Part shown: piece after piece, positions 27,975 through 37,817 of the stretch
How positions within the stretch are numbered: the stretch's first letter is position 1
Layout: every line of letters begins with the position of its first letter
Source of the DNA: an uncultured Flavobacteriaceae bacterium
GTDB lineage: Bacteria; Bacteroidota; Bacteroidia; Flavobacteriales; Flavobacteriaceae
NCBI GenBank assembly: GCA_947494715.1
Contig: CANLWG010000016.1
Location: 95,106 to 159,105, forward strand
DNA: 64,000 nucleotides
Direction of reading: 5' to 3'
Translations under genes and position numbers: made by a program
Notes under the pieces: generated by a model
Seen by the model: only the letters and a program-made list of their open reading frames with translations
Database searches by the model: none
Told to the model about the DNA's origin: nothing

Positions 27975-28676
27975 TTACTCAAAACAATCGGAGCACGGTT
28001 TTCTGCCAAAAGTGTAGGTCAAGGTTACTCCCGAAAAGACATACCAATCGTCGCTTAGAATATTTCCAAACTCGGGTCCTGGGTTAATTTGTTGCATCAC
28101 ATTGGATTTTTCAGGATTGCTTCCATCGAGATTATCCGTAAAGGTGTATCTAGCGCCTATCTCCGCCCCCAGTATTAAAAATTGGTTGAGACGCAATTTG
28201 GCACCCACAGTCATTGGAATGGCAAAAGACCCATCCCTTTGATTGGCATTGATAAATTGACCGGCATCAAAATAGTTATAATCATACCTAAAGTATGTTA
28301 ATCCAGTATATAAATATGGAGTAAATGCTGGACCTAGCTTATGAAGGTTGTATTCTACAAAATTAAATTCCAATCCCGCGGAGGCCTCTAAAATGGAATT
28401 ATCCATGACGAAACCTCTTTGTTGTCTTGAGGAGATACTGGATTTGGAGTCATCAGCAGTAAACTTTCCATAGATAACACTTGCCCGCCAAGCATATCTT
28501 TTGCTCTTGTTCCATTTGAACAATCCCCCAATGGCTATATCGGATGGCAGAATATAGTTGGTCCTTCCTACATCCCCAATAACATTGGCCGCTCCAAAAA
28601 AACCTCCTATTTCATACGTTTGGGCGCTCAACTTAAAACTGATCAAAACAAGAATTACGATAATGTATCGCCTCAT
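27975..28676 (-). CDS. DUF6089-type outer-membrane beta-barrel protein
   Basis: 233 residues with signal peptide MRRYIIVILVLISFKLSAQ and alternating strands (YEIGGFFGAANVIGDVGRTN, LGAEIGARYTFTDNLDG, VTLTYTFGRKPC) as in small OMP barrels. From memory this matches the DUF6089 family often found immediately before uppS-bamA in Flavobacteria. Role unknown; context suggests outer-membrane maintenance. It ends with an unusual CSDC pair. ATG 28676 is chosen because the signal peptide follows at once. Confidence 0.8.
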   Translation of the reverse strand: MRRYIIVILVLISFKLSAQTYEIGGFFGAANVIGDVGRTNYILPSDIAIGGLFKWNKSKRYAWRASVIYGKFTADDSKSSISSRQQRGFVMDNSILEASAGLEFNFVEYNLHKLGPAFTPYLYTGLTYFRYDYNYFDAGQFINANQRDGSFAIPMTVGAKLRLNQFLILGAEIGARYTFTDNLDGSNPEKSNVMQQINPGPEFGNILSDDWYVFSGVTLTYTFGRKPCSDCFE

Positions 28677-28784
28677 AAATTCCAAAAGTTTGCGAATACA
28701 CCAATTTTGGCCTACTCAATTGGTTATATTCCCGTTCTCTCTTGATAAACAGCTTTTAGTTATATTTATTGTTCCAAGGAAGTG

Positions 28785-29669
28785 TCAATTACGTCGATCT
28801 TCTCCCCATAATAGTTTATTCCGAAGGGTTTTTAAGAAGCTTTCAGAAGTGTATTCTATCATCTTTACAGTAAAATCAGCTTTTTCTACAGTTATTTCCG
28901 TTCCATTTTCTACCGATGCGATTCTGGAATCCAAAGAAATCAGATGATGTTCTTCCCTACCTGAAACTTTCAAGCGTATAACGGTTTCATCTGAAATAAC
29001 CAAAGGCCTTGCATTAAGGTTATGTGGTGCTATGGGAGTTAGGACCAAAGATTTTGCCGTGGGGATAATAACCGGCCCGCCACAGCTCAAAGAGTAGCCT
29101 GTGGATCCGGTAGGTGTAGAAACAATGAGCCCGTCCGCCCAATAAGACGTTAGATATTCCCCATCCAAATGCGTCTCTACGGTAATCATGGAAGTGGTAT
29201 CCTTTCTACTTACGGTCACCTCGTTAAGTGCAAAATTTAAGTCTTCAAATTCGGGAATACTCGAATCTGAGCTTACCTTAACTAGGCTTCTTTCCACAAT
29301 GTGGTAATCTCCTTTTACAAATTCCTGGACTACTTTTCTAACATCTTCCTTTTTAAAGGTGGACAAAAAACCCAAACGACCTGTATTGACCCCAACGATT
29401 GGGATACCCAAATCCCTTACATACGTAGTTGCCCTTAAGATATTTCCATCCCCCCCAAAACTTACGAACATATCATATGAACTGTCCAATCCCTCAAAAG
29501 CGGTGAAGGTTCTGAAATCCTTTACGCCAGGGTGGCTATGGGATAAAAAGGTGTGGAAATTTTTCTCAATGGATATCTCAGCGGATATGGCTCGGAGTTC
29601 TTCCAATAATTCCTCAACAAAATCCGAGGTCGTTTCTTGATGCGTTTGGCCATATATAGCAACTTTCAT
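28785..29669 (-). CDS. nadK: NAD kinase
   Basis: 294 residues. FVSFGGDGNILRA holds the GGDG motif at 72-75, followed by GVNTGRLGFLSTF, TGSTGYSLSCGGPVI and LTPIAPHNLNARP, all NAD kinase signatures. It phosphorylates NAD to NADP with ATP or polyphosphate. Full length for the bacterial family, ATG at 29669. It is on the same strand as the DUF6089-uppS-bamA genes but 108 bases apart. Confidence 0.97.
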   Translation of the reverse strand: MKVAIYGQTHQETTSDFVEELLEELRAISAEISIEKNFHTFLSHSHPGVKDFRTFTAFEGLDSSYDMFVSFGGDGNILRATTYVRDLGIPIVGVNTGRLGFLSTFKKEDVRKVVQEFVKGDYHIVERSLVKVSSDSSIPEFEDLNFALNEVTVSRKDTTSMITVETHLDGEYLTSYWADGLIVSTPTGSTGYSLSCGGPVIIPTAKSLVLTPIAPHNLNARPLVISDETVIRLKVSGREEHHLISLDSRIASVENGTEITVEKADFTVKMIEYTSESFLKTLRNKLLWGEDRRN

Positions 29670-29843
29670 TGAATTTGGCTTTGGGAATCGAAAAAATCAG
29701 CTACCGTCTTCATTGAAATTCTTGAAGGACATGAACCTATTTTTTACTATCATTTAAATATGGATAAACTGAACAATCTTATTGTACTACATATAGAGTT
29801 TAGCCAACAGGGCTAAGAAACCAAAAAAAGCCTCATTGTCCTG

Positions 29844-30500
29844 TTAAACATTTAAATACTTATCCAAATAATCCGACCGTTGCTTTAAATCTTCCAAAAA
29901 CTGGTCATCCTTGCTGCCCAACAATATATTGTAGTTATATCTCCTAAAGGTCTGCAATACTTCATTTAAGCTGGAAGTACTTATCTTAAGGGTAATCTGT
30001 ACTACATCGTTACGCATATCCGTAATGAATGCACCAATAATCTTGGCATTGTTGCTTTCTATAATTTGGGCTATCTCGCTAAAAGAGTAATCCTTGGTGC
30101 CTTTGGCGACGACCACAATGTCCCCTGGTTCGGTAAAAAAGGGAGTGTCTATAAATGCCCCGACAATTTCAGTAAGATCATAATACCCAATAACCTTCTC
30201 ATTGTCATCCAATACCGCTAAAAGATTAGCCTCGTTTCGTGCAAATGTTTCAAGAACATCCAACCAATTGCTTTCCTTTCTCACGAAAAAGGCTTCCAAA
30301 TTATATCTGTAGTCCTCAATTTTTTTATCGCCTTTGAAACTTTCCAAATCGTTTTCGCCCAATATTCCCAAAAAACTACCATTTTCCGATATAGCTATGT
30401 GCGAAAAGACAGTACCCCTAAAAAAAAGAACGGCCTTCTCCAGCGAGTCCCCAATATCAAAAACCGGTAAGTCGGTAAGGATGTGCGTTTGAATCTGCAT
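29844..30500 (-). CDS. CBS-domain protein with ACT-like C terminus
   Basis: 218 residues from ATG 30500 (MQIQTHILTDLPVFD). Residues 1 to about 125 hold two CBS-type repeats (HIAISENGSFLGILGENDLE, NLLAVLDDNEKVIGYYDLTEI), which usually bind adenine nucleotides. The remainder (SFSEIAQIIESNNAKIIGAFI, VQITLKISTSSLNEVL) looks like an ACT-type ligand domain. A regulatory or sensing role is likely, but the target is unknown. It is divergent from pdxJ. Confidence 0.8.
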   Translation of the reverse strand: MQIQTHILTDLPVFDIGDSLEKAVLFFRGTVFSHIAISENGSFLGILGENDLESFKGDKKIEDYRYNLEAFFVRKESNWLDVLETFARNEANLLAVLDDNEKVIGYYDLTEIVGAFIDTPFFTEPGDIVVVAKGTKDYSFSEIAQIIESNNAKIIGAFITDMRNDVVQITLKISTSSLNEVLQTFRRYNYNILLGSKDDQFLEDLKQRSDYLDKYLNV

Positions 30501-30588
30501 AACTTTAAATATAGCGCAAAATAACAATTAAAAACATCAAAAGGTATGCCTAATTTGTATTTTTACGACATAATAATAGATAAAGAGG

Positions 30589-31302
30589 ATGACCAAACTT
30601 AGCGTTAATGTAAACAAGATAGCGACATTGCGAAATTCAAGGGGAGGAAACGTTCCCGACCTCCTCAAAATGGTTATGGATATCGAGGAATTTGGATCTC
30701 AGGGAATTACCATACATCCCAGACCCGATGAAAGACATATTCGTTATCAGGATGCAAGGGACCTAAAGAAAATAGTAACCACGGAACTGAATATAGAAGG
30801 CAATCCCATTCCAAAATTTATCGATTTAGCACTTGAGGTAAAACCGACCCAGGTTACTCTGGTACCTGATGCCGTGGATGCTATAACCTCAAACGCCGGG
30901 TGGGATACGATCAAAAACAGAGATTTTCTAAAAGAAGTCATATCCACTTTTAGCAAAAACGGCATTAGGACTTCCATTTTTGTGGACCCGGATAACCGAA
31001 TGATAGATGGTGCCGCAGAAACAGGCACAGATCGTATTGAACTTTATACGGAAGGTTATGCCAAGTCGTATTCCTCTCACAGAAAAAATGCGATACAACC
31101 GTTTGTAAATGCGGCCGATTTGGCATACAAGTTGGGTTTAGGTATTAATGCGGGACATGATCTTAGTCTGGAGAATATAGCGTATTTCAAGAACAACATC
31201 GGGCACTTACTGGAGGTGTCCATTGGCCATGCATTAATTTGTGAGTCGTTATACTTGGGGCTGGAAAATGTAGTACGAATGTATTTGAACAAATTAAAGT
31301 AA
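30589..31302 (+). CDS. pdxJ: Pyridoxine 5'-phosphate synthase
   Basis: 237 residues, a TIM barrel that condenses 1-deoxyxylulose 5-phosphate with 3-amino-2-oxopropyl phosphate in vitamin B6 synthesis. Signatures: [17 protein letters not shown] at the N terminus, [13 protein letters not shown], and [12 protein letters not shown] near the C terminus. The stop overlaps the next ATG by one base (TAATG), so it is coupled to the esterase gene. Confidence 0.97.
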   Translation: MTKLSVNVNKIATLRNSRGGNVPDLLKMVMDIEEFGSQGITIHPRPDERHIRYQDARDLKKIVTTELNIEGNPIPKFIDLALEVKPTQVTLVPDAVDAITSNAGWDTIKNRDFLKEVISTFSKNGIRTSIFVDPDNRMIDGAAETGTDRIELYTEGYAKSYSSHRKNAIQPFVNAADLAYKLGLGINAGHDLSLENIAYFKNNIGHLLEVSIGHALICESLYLGLENVVRMYLNKLK

Positions 31303-32072
31303 TGCAGGAACTACATTCCAAAATCTTGGGAAACGGGAAACCATTGATTATTCTTCATGGCTTTTTGGGCATGTCGGACAATTGGAAAACTTTGGGAAGC
31401 CAATTTGCAGAAAAGGGTTTTGAGGTACATCTAATTGACCAGCGTAACCATGGTAAGAGTTTTTGGTCGGGGGATTTCAACTATGACCTTATGGCCCATG
31501 ACGTTCATAACTATATTTTAGGACACGGATTGGAAAAAGGTTACCTCTTGGGACATTCCATGGGAGGCAAGACCGCAATGCAGTTTGCCTGTACATATCC
31601 TGATTGGGTAAACAATTTAATCATCGCCGATATTGCCCCCAAATACTACCCGCCACACCATCAAGCTATTTTGGATGCACTCAACCGATTAAATTTAGAT
31701 ATACTCGATTCCCGAGGAAAAGTGGATCAGGAACTTTCCAAATCTATTTCTGATACCGGAATCAGGCAATTTTTATTGAAAAACCTGTATTGGAAAGAAA
31801 AGGGAAGTTTGGGATTCCGGTTCAACTTGAAGGTTTTGAGCGGCAAAATGGAAGAAATTGGTGAAAATATAGGTTCCTCGGAGAAATTTGAGGGAGCCAC
31901 TCTTTTTCTACGAGGAGGTAGGTCGGAATACATATCTCCCAATGATATCCTTGAAATTAAGAGACACTTCCCTCTAGCGGAATTGGATACCATTGAAAAT
32001 ACGGGACATTGGCTACATGCCGAAAACCCAAAGGAATTTTTTGAAAAATCCCTTTCGTTTCTAAATCAATAA
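31302..32072 (+). CDS. Alpha/beta-hydrolase (YbfF-like esterase)
   Basis: 256 residues. LHGFLGMSDNWKTLG forms the oxyanion region, LLGHSMGGKTAMQFA the nucleophile elbow (GHSMG), and NTGHWLHAENP carries the catalytic His. This layout matches the YbfF/PHB-depolymerase-like esterases that act on short acyl or thioesters. Its ATG shares a base with the pdxJ stop. A hairpin terminator follows. Confidence 0.88.
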   Translation: MQELHSKILGNGKPLIILHGFLGMSDNWKTLGSQFAEKGFEVHLIDQRNHGKSFWSGDFNYDLMAHDVHNYILGHGLEKGYLLGHSMGGKTAMQFACTYPDWVNNLIIADIAPKYYPPHHQAILDALNRLNLDILDSRGKVDQELSKSISDTGIRQFLLKNLYWKEKGSLGFRFNLKVLSGKMEEIGENIGSSEKFEGATLFLRGGRSEYISPNDILEIKRHFPLAELDTIENTGHWLHAENPKEFFEKSLSFLNQ

Positions 32073-32087
32073 AAAACAGGGCTCTTT

Positions 32088-32109
32088 ATTATGCATGCAT
32101 AATTTTTTT
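32088..32109 (+). terminator. Palindromic terminator after pdxJ-esterase operon
   Basis: ATTATGCATGCATAAT (32088-32103) is a perfect 16-bp palindrome that folds as a 6-bp stem with CATG loop, followed by a T run. Confidence 0.55.
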
Positions 32110-32149
32110 GTCCGAATTATTGTACGTCCCGTAATTTTGGTTAATTTTG
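32107..32149 (+). promoter_or_regulatory. Two overlapping promoter candidates for the SGNH lipoprotein gene
   Basis: TAATTTTG occurs twice, at 32132-32139 and 32142-32149. Each has its own upstream partner: TTTG 32107-32110 (21-base spacer) and TTG 32120-32122 (19-base spacer). The gene's ATG is at 32200, leaving a leader of about 45-60 bases. Confidence 0.55.
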
Positions 32150-32199
32150 ATTTTACATCGTTTTAACATAGACTTTACATAAACTAACTCTTTATAACT

Positions 32200-33792
32200 A
32201 TGAAAAAGATTATAGCATTACTAGCCTTTTTCGGATTCCTGATTGTTTCATGTAGTGATGATGACAACTCACCGGACGGTCCCGGTACCACACCACCGGA
32301 ACCTGTGAATTATACAAGTGGATCCGCGGATTTTTCCACGTATATCGCCGTTGGAAACTCGCTTACCGCGGGTTATTCTGATGGAGCTTTGTTTAGCGCT
32401 GGTCAAACGGCATCCTTCCCCAATATGTTGGCTACTAGCTTTGCGCAGGCCGGTGGTGGCGAATTTACAATTCCGTTCATGAGCGACGATTTAGGAGGAT
32501 TGACCTTGGGCGGTATGCCTTTGGAAGACTTTGAAAACCGATTTATCCTTTCATTTGCATCGGGCTCACCAGCACCTGTCCGATTGGATGGAGCCGGGTC
32601 TACGGAAGTCTCCAATATTTTAAGTGGCCCTTTTAACAACATGGGCGTCCCCGGTGCCAAGATCTATCATTTACCGGCTGTAGGTTACGGCAGCCTGGAT
32701 GCCTTGGCCATTGGTGCGGCAAATCCTTATTATGTTCGTTTTGCTTCCTCACCTACTGCATCAATACTAGGTGATGCTGTTGCCCAGAACCCAACTTTTT
32801 TTACCCTTTGGATCGGAAATAACGATATTTTGGCCTATGCCACTGAAGGTGGCGATGGAGAAAATCAGGAAGGAAATACCAATCCACTCACCTATGGATC
32901 AAGTGATATTACGGATTCCGGTTTATTTGCCCTTGTGTACGATCAATTGCTACAAGCCCTTACATCAAATGGCGCCAATGGCGTATTGGCCAACATTCCC
33001 AATGTTACGAGCATACCCTATTTTACAACAGTACCGTTTGCCCCTCTAGACCCCACCAATCCGGATTTTGGACCTCAAATCCCTACGTTAAATGCCACAT
33101 ATGCCCAATTGAACCAGGTTTTTGAGTTTCTGGAAGTCCCGGAAAGGTCCATTACATTTTCTACCAGCGCTGCCAGTGCATTGGTTATTAAGGACGAATC
33201 ATTGACCGATTTATCAGCGCAGATAACCGGTGCATTGCAAGTAGGTGGCTTGGACGCTCCAACAGCTACTGTAATTGGGTTTCTATATGGACAGGCAAGG
33301 CAGGCCAACGAGAACGATCTTATCGTATTGCCCGCACAAAATGCCATTGCCCAATTCAACGAAACTGCCTTTTCCACATTGCAAGACCTTGGTGTACCTG
33401 CAGCTGACGCCGGTCAATTATCCGTAAATGGAATTACTTATCCTATGGAAGACAAATGGGTACTTACGCCCAACGAGCAGGAGACCATAGCCGTAGCCTT
33501 GGACAGATTTAATGGGATTATTGCCACTTTAGCGACCCAATACGACCTTCCCTTTATTGATGTAAAAGGACTATTGGAAAGGGCTGGAAACGAAGGCATA
33601 CCCCTTTCCGACGGCAGTACGATTACCGCGGAATTTGCCACCGGTGGTGGATTTTCACTGGATGGTGTTCATCTTTCCCCAAGGGGATACGCACTGATTG
33701 CCAATGCGTTCATAGAGGCCATTGAGACAAAATATGGAGCGGAACTGCCTGAAGTAGATCCATTGGAATATACTGGCCTTTATATCAATTAA
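32200..33792 (+). CDS. SGNH/GDSL-type hydrolase lipoprotein
   Basis: 530 residues. Signal peptide with lipobox IVSC followed by acidic residues SDDDNS, a typical surface lipoprotein start in Bacteroidetes. Block I is YIAVGNSLTAGYSDGA with the nucleophile Ser, TLWIGNNDIL supplies block III Gly-Asn, and LDGVHLSPRGYALIA holds the Asp-x-x-His pair. So it is probably an esterase or lipase at the outer membrane; the substrate is unknown. It is longer than minimal SGNH enzymes because of insertions between blocks I and V. Single-gene unit with its own promoter. Confidence 0.88.
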   Translation: MKKIIALLAFFGFLIVSCSDDDNSPDGPGTTPPEPVNYTSGSADFSTYIAVGNSLTAGYSDGALFSAGQTASFPNMLATSFAQAGGGEFTIPFMSDDLGGLTLGGMPLEDFENRFILSFASGSPAPVRLDGAGSTEVSNILSGPFNNMGVPGAKIYHLPAVGYGSLDALAIGAANPYYVRFASSPTASILGDAVAQNPTFFTLWIGNNDILAYATEGGDGENQEGNTNPLTYGSSDITDSGLFALVYDQLLQALTSNGANGVLANIPNVTSIPYFTTVPFAPLDPTNPDFGPQIPTLNATYAQLNQVFEFLEVPERSITFSTSAASALVIKDESLTDLSAQITGALQVGGLDAPTATVIGFLYGQARQANENDLIVLPAQNAIAQFNETAFSTLQDLGVPAADAGQLSVNGITYPMEDKWVLTPNEQETIAVALDRFNGIIATLATQYDLPFIDVKGLLERAGNEGIPLSDGSTITAEFATGGGFSLDGVHLSPRGYALIANAFIEAIETKYGAELPEVDPLEYTGLYIN

Positions 33793-33872
33793 ATCTAAAA
33801 TATATTTTATACTTTTAGAGGAATCGGAATGTTTCCGGTACTTTTTTGCTTAATCCTTCGAAACAACTTGAT

Positions 33873-34217
33873 ATGAAGCTTATCCTGCGTATTCTGCTCA
33901 GTGCCCTGGCCGTAGTAATATTGTCAAAAATTCTGCCCAATGTTTCAGTGGATTCCTACCTTACCGCCATCATTGTTGCCTTGGTGCTGAGTCTTTTGAA
34001 TTTTATCGTAAAACCTATTTTGGTGATTCTGACATTACCGGTAACTCTCATTACTTTTGGTTTATTCCTCTTGATTATCAATGCCATCATAATACTATTG
34101 GCGGATCGGATTATTGTTGGGTTTAACGTAGACGGTATTTGGTGGGCCTTGTTATTCAGTTTGCTTTTGTCGTTCCTTCAATCCATATTGTTTTCGCTAT
34201 TGAAAGAAGGTAAATAA
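33873..34217 (+). CDS. Phage holin family 4-like (YvlD-type) membrane protein
   Basis: 114 residues starting MKLILRILLSALAVVILSKILPNVSV with four membrane helices, including ALVLSLLNFIVKPILVILTLPVTLITFGLFLLIINAIIIL. This matches the widespread PF04020 family, labelled phage holin family 4 though most members are chromosomal with unknown role. ATG at 33873 is chosen over an upstream in-frame codon at 33846, as the hydrophobic start follows it directly. Confidence 0.82.
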   Translation: MKLILRILLSALAVVILSKILPNVSVDSYLTAIIVALVLSLLNFIVKPILVILTLPVTLITFGLFLLIINAIIILLADRIIVGFNVDGIWWALLFSLLLSFLQSILFSLLKEGK

Positions 34218-34253
34218 TAAGGTTATTCTTTGGTAATCCAGTAATCCAAAAAC

Positions 34254-34284
34254 TTGTCGGGATGTTTAAATTGTGCTACTTTTG
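34254..34284 (+). promoter_or_regulatory. tig promoter
   Basis: TTG at 34254-34256, 20-base spacer, TACTTTTG at 34277-34284 (TAnnTTTG). The tig ATG is 36 bases downstream. Confidence 0.6.
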
Positions 34285-34319
34285 CATCCCATTTTATTTT
34301 TCTAAACTAGATACAAAAA

Positions 34320-35642
34320 ATGAATATCACCAAAGAGCAGATAGATGAGTTGAATGCCGTTGTGAAAGTGGCCATTACAAAGGACGACTATCAGGATAAG
34401 GTAGATAAGATTCTCAAGGATTATAGAAAGCAAGCCAACATCCCCGGTTTTAGAAAAGGGCAAGTCCCCATAGGGCTTATAAAAAAACAGTACGGTAAGG
34501 CCGTTCTAGTGGATGAAGTCAATAAGCTTCTACAAGACAATCTAAACAAATACCTCACCGAAGAAAAATTGGACGTTCTTGGTAATCCTTTGCCAAAGCA
34601 GCAGGATAATTTTGATTGGGAAAAGGAAGATTTTGCCTTTGAATTTGAATTGGGATTGGCTCCGTCCTTTGAAGTGCCCTTAAAGACCAAAAAGAGCATA
34701 ACCCGATATAAAATCGTTGCCGACAAAAAAATGGTAGATGAGCAAATAGAACGTATGCGCAAACAATACGGAAAGTTGGTCACAAAAGCGGCAGTGGAAA
34801 AAAAGGATGAAGTAAATGGTACTTTCCTGAATGAGGGTGAGGAAATAGAAAACAAGGCCACCGTAGAACTGGAGAAAGTAAAAAGCAAAAAAGCATTGGA
34901 GGCCCTTATTGGAAAAAAAGTAGGTGAAACTATCCTCTTTAACACCAAAGGCCTTTTTAAAGAAGATTATCTCTTGTCCAGTGTTTTAGGTATTCCTCAG
35001 GAAAAGGCCAAAAACCTAAAGATAGATGTTTCCTTCACAATTGAGGAAATCAATGAACGTGAACCTGCCCAATTAGATCAAGACCTTTTTGATAAGTTAT
35101 TTGGCAAGGATGCAATAACTTCTAAGGATCAGATGAAAGAGCGCATAAAGGAAGATTCCGAGAAGCAGTTTGAACAACAATCCGATCAGAAGTTATTGAA
35201 CGACATCACCGAGTATTTCATAGAAAACACAAAATTTGACCTTCCTTCCGAATTTCTTACCAAATGGATCCAGATGACAGGTGAAAAACCTCTTTCCCCG
35301 GAAGAAGCTACCGAGGAATTTGAAAAGTCGGAGAAAGGTTTACGTTATCAATTGATCGAAGGGAAAATTATCCAGGAAAACAATTTGGAAATACAGTTTG
35401 ACGAGTTAAAGGAATTTGCTAAAGGTTTTATTAAGTCACAAATGGCACAATTTGGACAATTAGATCCCCAGGAAGAGGAGTTGGACAACATTGCGGCAAG
35501 GGTTTTGGGCAATCAGGATGAAGTAAAACGCCTGTCCGAACAGTTAATGAGCCAAAAATTATTGAACCTCTATAAGGAGAAAGTAAATTTCAAGTTAAAA
35601 GAGGTTACGTATGAAAATTTCGTGAAGGAAGTATACGGATAA
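34320..35642 (+). CDS. tig: Trigger factor
   Basis: 440 residues. The N-terminal ribosome-binding domain ends with IPGFRKGQVPIGLIKKQYGKAV, close to the GFRxGKxP tail-loop signature that contacts L23. The middle PPIase-like domain (about 150-245) is degenerate, as in other Bacteroidetes. The C-terminal helical arms follow. It binds nascent chains at the ribosome exit. It is followed by a terminator and then clpP-clpX, the conserved tig-clpP-clpX order. Confidence 0.95.
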   Translation: MNITKEQIDELNAVVKVAITKDDYQDKVDKILKDYRKQANIPGFRKGQVPIGLIKKQYGKAVLVDEVNKLLQDNLNKYLTEEKLDVLGNPLPKQQDNFDWEKEDFAFEFELGLAPSFEVPLKTKKSITRYKIVADKKMVDEQIERMRKQYGKLVTKAAVEKKDEVNGTFLNEGEEIENKATVELEKVKSKKALEALIGKKVGETILFNTKGLFKEDYLLSSVLGIPQEKAKNLKIDVSFTIEEINEREPAQLDQDLFDKLFGKDAITSKDQMKERIKEDSEKQFEQQSDQKLLNDITEYFIENTKFDLPSEFLTKWIQMTGEKPLSPEEATEEFEKSEKGLRYQLIEGKIIQENNLEIQFDELKEFAKGFIKSQMAQFGQLDPQEEELDNIAARVLGNQDEVKRLSEQLMSQKLLNLYKEKVNFKLKEVTYENFVKEVYG

Positions 35643-35669
35643 TTTCCGAAAAATAATAAGTATCTTTAC

Positions 35670-35702
35670 GGTGCCGAAGCTATAGTTTCGGCACCTTTTT
35701 TT
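35670..35702 (+). terminator. Intrinsic terminator after tig
   Basis: GGTGCCGAA (35670-35678) pairs with TTCGGCACC (35687-35695), followed by seven T. Confidence 0.9.
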
Positions 35703-35727
35703 ATTAAAAAATGTTAGTTTAAAACCA

Positions 35728-36408
35728 ATGGATTACGGAAAAGAATTCAAGAATTACGCTATAAAACATCAAGGTATAAGCAGCACGTATTACGATACCA
35801 TCCTAACCAGTATGTATCCGGTAGGCCTTACCCCCAATATCATTGAAGAAAGACAATTGAACGCCGTTGCCATGGATGTTTTTTCCAGGCTTATGATGGA
35901 TCGCATTATCTTTTTGGGCACGGGAATCAACGATCAAGTGGCCAATATTGTACAGGCACAGCTGTTGTTTTTGGAAAGCACGGATGCCTCCAAGGATATT
36001 CAGATTTATATCAATTCTCCCGGGGGCAGTGTATATGCCGGCTTAGGCATCTATGATACCATGCAGTTCATTAAACCTGACGTTGCTACAATTTGTACCG
36101 GTATGGCCGCTTCTATGGGCGCCGTATTGTTGTGTGCAGGTGAAAATGGAAAACGCAGTGGCCTTACACATTCCAGAGTTATGATACATCAACCTATGGG
36201 CGGAGCCCAGGGGCAAGCCAGTGATATCGAAATTACGGCTCGTGAAATCCTTAAACTTAAGGAAGAGTTGTATCAAATCATTGCAAAGCACTCAGGACAA
36301 TCCATTGAAAAGGTGCATGAGGACAGTGATCGTGATTACTGGATGAAAGCGGAAGAGGCCAAAAAATATGGAATGATTGATGAAATCCTGGTAAGGGACA
36401 GGAACTAA
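35728..36408 (+). CDS. clpP: ATP-dependent Clp protease proteolytic subunit
   Basis: 226 residues, S14 serine protease. Catalytic Ser129 lies in GMAASMGAV and His154 in [26 protein letters not shown] is the substrate-strand region. It forms the barrel that degrades proteins unfolded by ClpX, encoded 97 bases downstream. Some N-terminal residues ([18 protein letters not shown]) may be a propeptide. Confidence 0.98.
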   Translation: MDYGKEFKNYAIKHQGISSTYYDTILTSMYPVGLTPNIIEERQLNAVAMDVFSRLMMDRIIFLGTGINDQVANIVQAQLLFLESTDASKDIQIYINSPGGSVYAGLGIYDTMQFIKPDVATICTGMAASMGAVLLCAGENGKRSGLTHSRVMIHQPMGGAQGQASDIEITAREILKLKEELYQIIAKHSGQSIEKVHEDSDRDYWMKAEEAKKYGMIDEILVRDRN

Positions 36409-36505
36409 TTTCGACAAAATTCTATAAAAAATGGATATTGCCACAAAACGCAATAAACCAAAATCCAAATTCTTTCGTTAATATTTTGGATATACGCAAA
36501 TAGTT

Positions 36506-37741
36506 ATGGCAAAGGAAAACTTAGAATGCTCCTTTTGTGGACGTAAAAAGCCCGAGACCAATCTGCTTATAGCAGGTTTGGATGCTCATATATGTGACCG
36601 ATGTATAGAGCAGGCCCATGGAATAGTCGCCGAGGAATCCAGACAGACCAAGACCAACGATCTAACCTCGGAACTTGTTCTAAAAAAACCCTTGGAAATC
36701 AAAGAATTTCTGGACACTTTCATTATTGGTCAGGTGCGAACAAAAAAAGTAATGTCAGTTGCTGTATACAACCATTACAAAAGGTTGCTACAGCCATCTT
36801 CCAAAGAAGATGAAATAGAGATACAAAAAAGCAACATCATCATGGTGGGGCAGACGGGAACGGGAAAGACCTTAATGGCCAAGACCATCGCAAAGATGCT
36901 CAATGTTCCGTTGGCCATAGTAGATGCCACCGTTTTGACCGAGGCAGGTTATGTGGGAGAAGATGTGGAAAGCATACTTACCCGTTTACTACAGGCAGCC
37001 GACTACAATTTGGAAAAAACGGAACGAGGAATCGTATTTATAGATGAAATCGATAAAATCGCCCGTAAGAGCGATAACCCTTCCATAACCAGGGACGTCT
37101 CAGGCGAAGGTGTACAGCAAGGACTTTTGAAGCTTTTGGAGGGTACGGTAGTAAACGTACCGCCCAAAGGAGGTAGAAAGCATCCAGATCAAAAATTCAT
37201 TGAAGTAAACACGGAGAACATATTGTTCATTGCGGGAGGTGCTTTCGATGGAATCGAAAGAGCCATTACCAAACGCCTGAATATGCAGGCCGTAGGCTAT
37301 AGCGCCTCAAAAGCAGAGGAGAACCTGGACGAGAGAAATATCTTGCAATATATTATTCCCCGGGATTTAAAGGAATTCGGTTTGATTCCAGAAATTATTG
37401 GTAGACTACCCGTCCTCACCCATATGAATCCATTAGATGAAAAAACGCTGAGGGCCATTCTCACAGAACCCAAAAATGCCATCATAAAACAGTATGAAAA
37501 GCTGTTTGACATGGATGGTATATCCTTTAAAATAACGGAACAGGCACTGGATTATATTGTGGAGAAGGCCGTTGAGTATAAACTTGGGGCCCGTGGACTA
37601 CGTTCATTGTGCGAAGCAATTTTCACGGATGCCATGTTCGAGATGCCAAGCACAGGCGAAACCGATTTTAAGGTCACCAAACCTTATGCGGAGAATAAAT
37701 TATCCCATGAGACCATTAAAAAGCTCAAGGCGGTTTCGTAG
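36506..37741 (+). CDS. clpX: ATP-dependent Clp protease ATP-binding subunit ClpX
   Basis: 411 residues. The N-terminal C4 zinc domain is CSFCGRKK...CDRCIEQ. Walker A GQTGTGKT, Walker [11 protein letters not shown], and the sensor/arginine finger region [16 protein letters not shown] ([10 protein letters not shown]) follow. It recognises, unfolds and feeds substrates to ClpP. Placed after tig and clpP, and closed by a strong bidirectional terminator. Confidence 0.98.
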   Translation: MAKENLECSFCGRKKPETNLLIAGLDAHICDRCIEQAHGIVAEESRQTKTNDLTSELVLKKPLEIKEFLDTFIIGQVRTKKVMSVAVYNHYKRLLQPSSKEDEIEIQKSNIIMVGQTGTGKTLMAKTIAKMLNVPLAIVDATVLTEAGYVGEDVESILTRLLQAADYNLEKTERGIVFIDEIDKIARKSDNPSITRDVSGEGVQQGLLKLLEGTVVNVPPKGGRKHPDQKFIEVNTENILFIAGGAFDGIERAITKRLNMQAVGYSASKAEENLDERNILQYIIPRDLKEFGLIPEIIGRLPVLTHMNPLDEKTLRAILTEPKNAIIKQYEKLFDMDGISFKITEQALDYIVEKAVEYKLGARGLRSLCEAIFTDAMFEMPSTGETDFKVTKPYAENKLSHETIKKLKAVS

Positions 37742-37759
37742 TTTGAAAAGCTTATAAAC

Positions 37760-37801
37760 AAAAAAAGTCCCAAGGTTTCAAGAACCTTGGGACTTTTTTT
37801 T
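37760..37801. terminator. Bidirectional intrinsic terminator
   Basis: AAGTCCCAAGGTT pairs with AACCTTGGGACTT (37765-37777 with 37783-37795), with A run before and T run after, between convergent clpX and a hydrolase gene. Confidence 0.92.
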
Positions 37802-37817
37802 GAGCGTATCTTTAGAG

